The notes under the pieces: model-generated
The model's input: only the letters and a program-made list of their open reading frames with translations
Told to the model about the DNA's origin: nothing
The model's database searches: none
Source: Oceanospirillaceae bacterium UBA2001
GTDB taxonomy: Bacteria; Pseudomonadota; Gammaproteobacteria; Pseudomonadales; Balneatricaceae
Length of the DNA: 20,578 nucleotides
NCBI GenBank assembly: GCA_002335115.1
Contig: DDCR01000150.1
Span: 1-20,578, forward strand
Direction: 5' to 3'
Made by a program: the position numbers and the translations under genes
In this document: piece after piece, positions 15,492-20,578 of the stretch
Position numbering within the stretch: the first letter of the stretch is position 1
Layout: each line of letters opens with the position of its first letter

Positions 15492-16694
15492 TTAGTTAAT
15501 ATTGGCACCGTCAGCAATCCAACGACCGAGCTGATCACGTTCATCTTGTGTCATGCCCGTACTGTTGCCCAACGGCATAATATGGCTGGCCACAGTTTGT
15601 GAGTAAATTCGATCTTTATACGCTTTAATGGCCTCAATAGAGTCAAACATCAAACCCCCAGGCGCTGCCGAAAACGCCACATGAGACGGCATAGCCGAGT
15701 GACAAGCAACACAATGTGTCACCACAATGGCTTGTGCTTGAAGCGCACTAACAGAGGTCTCAGCAGCGGCAGACGATGCACTGATGGTCTTAGCACTGGG
15801 GTAACTTGGTGCCGTGACATAAGCCATAACCAACAACGCCAAAACGGCTGCAGGCAAGGCCCACACAAATCGCTGGCTATTGTGCCGAGTATTAAAATAA
15901 TGCCGCACAGCCACACTGATAATAGACAAGCCCAACAAGATAGCCCAGTTCCACTCATGCCCATAGGTGCTTGGGAAATGGCCACTCACCATAATAAAAA
16001 TGACGGGTAAGGTAAGGTAATTATTGTGGCGCGAGCGTAACAAACCATTTTTTGGTAGGGCAGGATCTGGTTCTGTGCCTGCCTCTATGGCGCCTACTAA
16101 GTTTCTCTGAGCAGGCATAATGATAAAGAACACATTACCGACCATCATAGTACCTATCACTGCTCCAACGTGCAGGTAGGCCGCGCGGCCCGTCATAAAT
16201 TGGCTAAAGCCCCATGACAAACCCACTAAAAATAACATCAACACCACACCTAACAACAATGGCTGATGCCGTAATGGACTTTTACACAGCAAGTCATAGA
16301 CCCACCAACCCATTAGTAAACTACCTAAACCAATGGCCACGCCCAGCATTGGAGCAATGGTAGAGCCTGGCAAAAGCAAATAAGTGGCCGCATTAAGGTA
16401 ATACACAGTACTTAAAAGCAGCACGCCAGTAATCCAAGAACTATAGGCTTCCCACTTAAACCAGTGCAAGTGCTCAGGCATGGTAGCAGGGGCCAAATTA
16501 TACTTTTGCAGGTGATATATACCACCCCCATGAATGGCCCATAATTCACCCGCTATAGCTTGGTTCTTTACTTGGCGATCAAGATTGTTCTCTAACCAAA
16601 CAAAATAGAAAGAAGCACCGATCCATGCAATGCCCACAATGACATGCACCCACCGCAGGGCTAGATTAAACCACTCAAATAAATGAGCTTCCAT
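15492..16694 (-). CDS. puuD: Membrane urate oxidase (cytochrome c-type) PuuD
   Basis: A 400-residue protein. Residues 1-300 carry about eight membrane segments of the Urate_ox_N type, with several conserved histidines (RWVHVIVG, GGGIYHLQKYN, HLHWFKWE). Residues 310-400 form a cytochrome c domain with CVACH (Cys328, Cys331, His332) and a likely axial Met373 in SHIMPLG. This family oxidises urate to 5-hydroxyisourate and passes electrons to the respiratory chain, so no H2O2 is made, unlike soluble uricase. GGAG seven bases before ATG supports the start. It is the fifth gene of the operon, just ahead of the hydrolase that uses its unstable product. Confidence 0.94.
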   Translation of the reverse strand: MEAHLFEWFNLALRWVHVIVGIAWIGASFYFVWLENNLDRQVKNQAIAGELWAIHGGGIYHLQKYNLAPATMPEHLHWFKWEAYSSWITGVLLLSTVYYLNAATYLLLPGSTIAPMLGVAIGLGSLLMGWWVYDLLCKSPLRHQPLLLGVVLMLFLVGLSWGFSQFMTGRAAYLHVGAVIGTMMVGNVFFIIMPAQRNLVGAIEAGTEPDPALPKNGLLRSRHNNYLTLPVIFIMVSGHFPSTYGHEWNWAILLGLSIISVAVRHYFNTRHNSQRFVWALPAAVLALLVMAYVTAPSYPSAKTISASSAAAETSVSALQAQAIVVTHCVACHSAMPSHVAFSAAPGGLMFDSIEAIKAYKDRIYSQTVASHIMPLGNSTGMTQDERDQLGRWIADGANIN

Positions 16695-16732
16695 AGTTAT
16701 TCTCCGCTATTGGACAGTTGGTTTGTTATAAG

Positions 16733-17269
16733 CTAAGTTAAGTCAATAGATAAGTGATTAATTAAATCGTCCACATCTAATTGACCACACTGGTCTTCAT
16801 CAAACATCACTTCATTGAGATTATTACCTTCACCAGAACGATCTATGACCAAAAAATTTTGCTCTTTAGCCAAGATCAGTAACGGGTGATGCCATACGCC
16901 GGTGGCGTAATTTACGCCCTGCTTACCATTGGAAACAAAGGCACAAAGGTCTGCTAACTTAGGTTCTGGCCCAGCCTTAGCCACCACCACTAAAAATGGC
17001 GTTGAATTTAAAGGCATAAAGGCTTGGCTACCTAAGGGGTGGCGTTCCATCATATTAATGGCAATGGGTGCGGGCCGGTTTTTGCTACTAAAAATGCTAA
17101 TAATAGCCTCATCTGTAGGCTGGTCTGTGTGCACCTTAGCCAACTTATGGTGGCGCCAAGTAAAGCCTTGGTTAATACCAAAACCATCTCCTTCATGGGC
17201 TTCAATCACCTCACCAAACTCAGCAAATGCCTGGGCTGTTAAAGGTTTTATCACAATTGACTTAGCCAT
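16733..17269 (-). CDS. allA: Ureidoglycolate lyase AllA
   Basis: A 178-residue cupin-fold enzyme that splits ureidoglycolate into glyoxylate and urea. Motifs include LTAQAFAEFGEVIEA at the N-terminus, ISIFSSKNRP, MMERHPLGSQAFMPL, and GVNYATGVWHHPLL, all as in AllA. The ATG at 17269 shares its A with the TAA stop of allantoicase (TAATG), a sign of translational coupling; the longer frame to 17299 is unlikely to be used. It is the fourth gene of the urate operon. Confidence 0.95.
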   Translation of the reverse strand: MAKSIVIKPLTAQAFAEFGEVIEAHEGDGFGINQGFTWRHHKLAKVHTDQPTDEAIISIFSSKNRPAPIAINMMERHPLGSQAFMPLNSTPFLVVVAKAGPEPKLADLCAFVSNGKQGVNYATGVWHHPLLILAKEQNFLVIDRSGEGNNLNEVMFDEDQCGQLDVDDLINHLSIDLT

Positions 17270-18279
17270 TAAGATGAAGCCCCTTGAGTCACTATACACC
17301 CCTTAATACGCAACCGTGATACGCCCCCATCTGGGAAAATATTCAACCGCACATGGGTGATCTCGCCAAGCGCTTGCACTTCGCTAGTAAAGTGATGAAT
17401 GCGGTCCATACTGAGCTTTTGAGAAGCTAATAACTCTGGCCAGTATAAACTTTGAGCGGCCATTTGTTCGTCACTGCCACCCTCTACAAAAGCACCTTGA
17501 ATCGAACAAGAATCAGGGAAATTGCCCTTAAAATGGGCCGTATCCACTTCAATGTCACTCACAATACCCCCATGACCAAGGGCCACAATTACCCAATCAA
17601 AGCCTGGCACTCGACGCCGAGCAGTTTCCCAGCCGTCACCCATGTTAATGCCTCGGCCTGGCGCTAGAATATTATCCATAGTGCCAAAGTGTTCATTACT
17701 GCACAATAAGGCCCGACCACCATTACTCATGGCTGCAAGATCCACTAATTCATTGGTTTGCGCGTTCCAGTCCTTAACCACTTCACCATAGATACGCAAA
17801 CGAGCAATGCCACCATCTGGATAAATGTGCAAGCGCACATGACTGAACACCTGATCACAATCAATGGTTTGAATGTGATGACTGTCACCTAGGAGATTTA
17901 GAGCAGCTTGCACAGGTTGCCATTGCGTGGCCTGCGTTGGGTCGCCTTGGGCCACATAACAGGCTTCCAAAGACACGCTGGGGGCATAATTACCGGTAAA
18001 GTAGGTGGTATCAAAATTAATGCCTCGGATGCGTCCAGGTAAACCTAAACGCACCGTGCAATGGTCATGGCCCTGCTGGCGTTTACGGCGCGACTCCCAA
18101 CCATCCATCCATTTACCCGTGTCGTCATACACCCCTTCTTTCCAAACAGGATCATGGCTTTGCAGCATCCGATTCATATCTGCAAAAAAATCATCCGTGC
18201 AATGAATGGCCTCAGCACCGAGGCGTGCGTCTGCTAAATTGGTCATGCGGGCGAAAGGATTATGCGGCTGATCAGTCAT
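17269..18279 (-). CDS. alc: Allantoicase Alc
   Basis: About 336 residues with the internal duplication typical of allantoicase: two jelly-roll repeats, each ending in a [18 protein letters not shown] / [22 protein letters not shown] strand. It hydrolyses allantoate to ureidoglycolate and urea. Other family segments are [25 protein letters not shown] and [13 protein letters not shown] chose ATG 18279, with GGA seven bases upstream and the usual N-terminus; the longer frame starts at TTG 18303. It follows uraD and overlaps allA by one base at TAATG. Confidence 0.95.
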   Translation of the reverse strand: MTDQPHNPFARMTNLADARLGAEAIHCTDDFFADMNRMLQSHDPVWKEGVYDDTGKWMDGWESRRKRQQGHDHCTVRLGLPGRIRGINFDTTYFTGNYAPSVSLEACYVAQGDPTQATQWQPVQAALNLLGDSHHIQTIDCDQVFSHVRLHIYPDGGIARLRIYGEVVKDWNAQTNELVDLAAMSNGGRALLCSNEHFGTMDNILAPGRGINMGDGWETARRRVPGFDWVIVALGHGGIVSDIEVDTAHFKGNFPDSCSIQGAFVEGGSDEQMAAQSLYWPELLASQKLSMDRIHHFTSEVQALGEITHVRLNIFPDGGVSRLRIKGCIVTQGASS

Positions 18280-18304
18280 GATGTGTTCCATTAATAAATT
18301 CAAA

Positions 18305-18820
18305 TTACATATCAGCCATGCGAAAGCTGGCTATCTTGTTAATTTCAGTGAGCGCTTGGCCAAATTCAACGTCTTTTACGTGATGTATGCGCACTTCAAA
18401 GGCGGCTAAAATTTGATGCCTATCACTGCCCTTTACGGCCTTGATAAAGGGAAAACCAAACTTAGTTTTATAGGCTTCGTTGAGTTGGGTAAACTTGGCA
18501 AATTCTGCGGCAGAGCATGCGCTAATGCCAGCACCGGCTTGCTCTGCTGTTGAAGACAAGGTGAGTTCACCCCGAATGGCCGCTTTGCCTGCTAAGTCTG
18601 GGTGCGCACAAATCAATGTCAGTTGTTGCGCTTGAGAGGCCGCTAACATAGTCTCTTGAAAGACGGCTAACAAGGGCTCCGCGTGGTCAAGATCTTTGGA
18701 TAAACCTTTGTCAAATACAGCTTCAGCCACCCAAGAGGAGTGTTCGTAGAGGTCTTTAAAGTGCTCAACAAAGGCCTGACGCGTCATTTGACTGGGGGTA
18801 CAAGTGGATAAAAAGCCCAC
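18305..18820 (-). CDS. uraD: OHCU decarboxylase UraD
   Basis: A protein of about 171 residues that decarboxylates OHCU to S-allantoin. Signatures are [10 protein letters not shown] near the N-terminus, the catalytic HPDLAGK, the STAEQAGAG loop, [13 protein letters not shown] and the C-terminal [10 protein letters not shown]. No ATG fits the usual length. A GTG at 18820 directly follows the puuE stop (18822-18824) and gives a standard-size protein, with an AGAG upstream inside the end of puuE. The frame itself runs open to 18889, overlapping puuE. It works between the 5-hydroxyisourate hydrolase and PuuE. Confidence 0.93.
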   Translation of the reverse strand: MGFLSTCTPSQMTRQAFVEHFKDLYEHSSWVAEAVFDKGLSKDLDHAEPLLAVFQETMLAASQAQQLTLICAHPDLAGKAAIRGELTLSSTAEQAGAGISACSAAEFAKFTQLNEAYKTKFGFPFIKAVKGSDRHQILAAFEVRIHHVKDVEFGQALTEINKIASFRMADM

Positions 18821-18821
18821 G

Positions 18822-19769
18822 TTAATTGTGCTCTTTGTGAGTTGTGCTAGCCGCAGTGGCTGGGTGAAATTTCTGCCAATGCCGAGCAATGTCTATACGG
18901 CGCGCACACCAGACGTCATCAAACTGGCCCACGTACTCTAAAAAGCGCTGTATGCCCTTGAGTCTTGCAGGGCGCCCCAGCAAACGGCAATGCATGCCAA
19001 TAGACAGCATTTTAGGGGCCGTAGCACCCTCTTCGTAAAGCACATCAAAAGCATCTTTTAGGTACTGATAGAACTGTTCACTAGTGTGGAAACCTTGGGG
19101 CGTCGCAAAACGCATGTCATTGGTATCTAGCGTGTAAGGAATGACTAAGTGGGGTTCACCTTGACCGCTGGAACCACGACTCCAAAACGGCAGATCATCG
19201 CTGTAATCGTCAGAATCATACACAAAGCCTCCCTCTTCCATGACGAGGTCCCGAGTATTGGGGCTATTACGCCCAGTGTACCAGCCTAAAGGCCGTTCGC
19301 CAGTTACTTGGGTGAGAATGTCGATGGCCTCGCGCATGTGCTGCCGCTCTAATTCAGGATCCATGTATTGATAATCGATCCAGCGTAAACCGTGACTGCA
19401 GATTTCATGCCCACGAGAGTACATTTCTTGCACCACTTGGGGGTGGCGCTGCGCGGCCATAGCAATGGCAAAAATAGTGAGGGGAATGTTGTGTTTTTTG
19501 AACAGGTCTAAAATACGCCACACGCCCGCACGGCTGCCATATTCATAGATTGATTCCATACTCGGGTGGCGCACACCCTGATACGGCTGCACCCCAATAA
19601 TTTCTGACAAAAAGGCTTCTGACTCACTGTCACCGTGCAACACACAGCGCTCGCCACCCTCTTCATAATTCAGCACAAAAGACAAAGCCACACGGGCTTT
19701 ATTGGGCCATTCTACTTCGGGTGGCTGGCCGTTGTAGCCTATTAAATCTCGTGGATATGGGTAGGTCAT
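18822..19769 (-). CDS. puuE: Allantoinase PuuE (polysaccharide-deacetylase fold)
   Basis: About 315 residues of the NodB-like fold used by PuuE-type allantoinases, which open allantoin to allantoate and are unrelated to the amidohydrolase type. Typical segments are PYPRDLIGYNGQPPEVEWP at the N-terminus, FVLNYEEGGE, ICSHGLRWIDYQYM, LGWYTGRNSPNTRDLV and MHCRLLGRPARL. ATG 19769 matches the family N-terminus. The ATG at 19793 would fall at or before the predicted transcription start. It is the first gene of the urate operon and lies just downstream of the palindromic operator. Confidence 0.95.
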   Translation of the reverse strand: MTYPYPRDLIGYNGQPPEVEWPNKARVALSFVLNYEEGGERCVLHGDSESEAFLSEIIGVQPYQGVRHPSMESIYEYGSRAGVWRILDLFKKHNIPLTIFAIAMAAQRHPQVVQEMYSRGHEICSHGLRWIDYQYMDPELERQHMREAIDILTQVTGERPLGWYTGRNSPNTRDLVMEEGGFVYDSDDYSDDLPFWSRGSSGQGEPHLVIPYTLDTNDMRFATPQGFHTSEQFYQYLKDAFDVLYEEGATAPKMLSIGMHCRLLGRPARLKGIQRFLEYVGQFDDVWCARRIDIARHWQKFHPATAASTTHKEHN

Positions 19770-19794
19770 GGAGCTTATTTCTACATTGTACATA

Positions 19795-19810
19795 ATATTG
19801 TATACAATAT
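19795..19810. promoter_or_regulatory. 16-bp perfect palindrome, candidate GntR operator of the urate operon
   Basis: ATATTGTATACAATAT is its own reverse complement, and further pairing resumes at 19792-19793 with 19812-19813. The GTATAC centre in a TTG...CAA frame resembles sites bound by FadR/FCD-type GntR regulators. It covers the predicted -10 box of the puuE promoter. A related TTGTACA-centred half-copy lies next to it at 19783-19796, just inside the leader. The regulator at 14418-15122 is the natural candidate binder. Confidence 0.65.
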
Positions 19811-19827
19811 AATAGAAGCCAAATCAA
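19799..19827 (-). promoter_or_regulatory. Predicted sigma70-type promoter of the urate operon
   Basis: On the minus strand a TTGATT -35 (19822-19827) and a TATACA -10 (19799-19804) are separated by exactly 17 bases. Transcription would start near 19792, leaving about 23 leader bases before the ATG at 19769. The -10 lies within the palindrome, which fits repression. Confidence 0.5.
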
Positions 19828-19836
19828 AATGCTAGT

Positions 19837-20013
19837 TTAAATACGTTTAATAAGCACTTGCTCGAGTACGGCTATAAAGTGGTCAATTTCTGCATCCGTA
19901 TTAAAGTAGTGCACTGAGGCTCGCACCACTTGGGTTAAACCTCGATGCTTAAAAGACACCAAACTACCTGGCCATTCTGAGGTAGATACATTAATGCACT
20001 GCTTGCCTAAGGC
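19837..20013 (-). pseudogene. C-terminal remnant of a class V aminotransferase gene
   Basis: Translation of the minus strand from 20013 to the TAA at 19837-19839 gives about 58 residues, including GKQCINVSTSEWPG, SFKHRGL and VVRASVHYFNTDAEIDHF. This matches the C-terminus of NifS-like class V PLP aminotransferases (the VRAS-hYxNT-eEID ending). A stop codon (20014-20016) directly precedes it, and no start or upstream part of the enzyme (some 300 residues, including the PLP lysine) is present. It is therefore a truncated relic, probably left by a deletion next to the urate operon. The ending resembles cysteine-desulfurase/epimerase-like members more than ureidoglycine-glyoxylate aminotransferases. 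Confidence 0.75.
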
Positions 20014-20284
20014 TTAGTTAATATTTATGGGACCGGCTGAGCAAAGTCATTGGTAAGAGTTATTGAACAAATTTAATACCTTGATTAACTCATAGCAGTG
20101 ATCAATACGGCGCTGCAACAAGCGCCTTAAAAAAGTTGATAAAACATTAACTAGAAATTTAAACCAGACAGAAAACAGTTGGCTTTTGCTCCTTCATCCC
20201 TTATTTTAGGCGCTCGGTTTAGTTCATGGGTTTAGGCCATGGATTTTGGCTATTGTTTAAGCGTTATCATTTAATAGGTGTGCC
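20014..20284. other. Intergenic stretch with no recognised feature
   Basis: 271 AT-rich bases between the aminotransferase relic and the last gene. It contains a 6-bp hairpin (GGCGCT 20109-20114, AGCGCC 20121-20126) without a U-tract. I could read no further aminotransferase remnants in either direction by eye. Confidence 0.4.
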
Positions 20285-20578
20285 ATGCGAGTTACTGTAA
20301 AGGATCTAAAAAAATACCCTTGGATACTGCGACCCTTCTTTTGGAATCAGAAAAGAAAATATGGTGAAGTGCTTATCCCCGGTTTACTGTGGGCACGGGT
20401 GCCCAAAATATTCGCATCTGTGGCGCTACTTTATGGCGCACTCGACAGAAAGAGCTCGCCTATAAACCCAGAACTGCGTTCATTAGTTACCGTAAGAGTG
20501 TCACAAATTAATTGGTGCACCTTCTGTGTCGACATCAATTCTGCCACTTTTGCCAAGCGCTCTGGTTCCTTAGACAAG
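20285..20578 (+). CDS. Carboxymuconolactone decarboxylase (AhpD-like) family protein, partial
   Basis: The first 98 codons of a gene cut by the window end. The translation shows PELRSLVTVRVSQINWCTFCVDINS, with the CxxC (Cys-Thr-Phe-Cys) of AhpD-like/carboxymuconolactone decarboxylase proteins and the helix pattern leading to it. Family members are small alpha-helical proteins acting as peroxidase partners or decarboxylases; the CxxC favours a redox role. AGGTG five bases before the ATG supports the start. It is transcribed away from the urate operon and looks unrelated to it. Confidence 0.8.
   Translation, partial: MRVTVKDLKKYPWILRPFFWNQKRKYGEVLIPGLLWARVPKIFASVALLYGALDRKSSPINPELRSLVTVRVSQINWCTFCVDINSATFAKRSGSLDK

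Noticed and set aside
20109..20126. GGCGCT/AGCGCC hairpin as a terminator
   Set aside because: No U-tract follows in either direction, and no gene end lies close enough.

Overview
The window looks like chromosomal DNA of an aerobic, probably marine gammaproteobacterium. This is inferred from moderate GC, the FolD, GlyA, QmcA and NfeD protein types, and a GbdR/CdhR-like regulator. Genes are tightly packed and mostly on the minus strand. I saw no insertion sequences, CRISPR arrays, rRNA or tRNA genes.

Left part (1-9000): a GlxA/GbdR-like AraC-family regulator (+) is followed by a minus-strand corrinoid- and folate-dependent one-carbon module. In transcription order this holds a corrinoid-binding protein (7725), a DUF1638 protein, a 98-residue 'virulence factor' domain protein (PF13769 type), a divergent methylenetetrahydrofolate reductase and a methyltetrahydrofolate:corrinoid methyltransferase. 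After a terminator come a 2Fe-2S/ASKHA reductive activator of corrinoid proteins and an M50 membrane protease. folD is transcribed divergently from the module. Together these could take a methyl group from a corrinoid to tetrahydrofolate and oxidise it to 5,10-methylene- and 10-formyl-THF. The enzyme that would load the corrinoid from a substrate (MttB/MtgB type) is not in the window. The GbdR-like regulator suggests glycine betaine or another methylated amine, but that is inference.

Middle (9100-14000): a Tag-like 3-methyladenine DNA glycosylase, glyA (linking methylene-THF with glycine/serine), a stomatin-family/NfeD membrane pair, and a ThiM-family kinase whose active-site motifs differ from known ThiM proteins.

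Right part (14400-19800): a compact minus-strand operon for urate breakdown: puuE, uraD, alc, allA, puuD, the 5-hydroxyisourate hydrolase gene, and a GntR/FCD regulator. It runs from urate to ureidoglycolate and glyoxylate plus urea. Urate oxidation uses the membrane cytochrome-type PuuD, not the uricase that makes H2O2. A perfect 16-bp palindrome overlaps the predicted -10 box of this operon and is a good candidate operator for the GntR regulator.

Right edge (19800-20578): a C-terminal remnant of a class V aminotransferase gene, a stretch with nothing recognisable, and the start of a carboxymuconolactone-decarboxylase-family gene cut by the window end.
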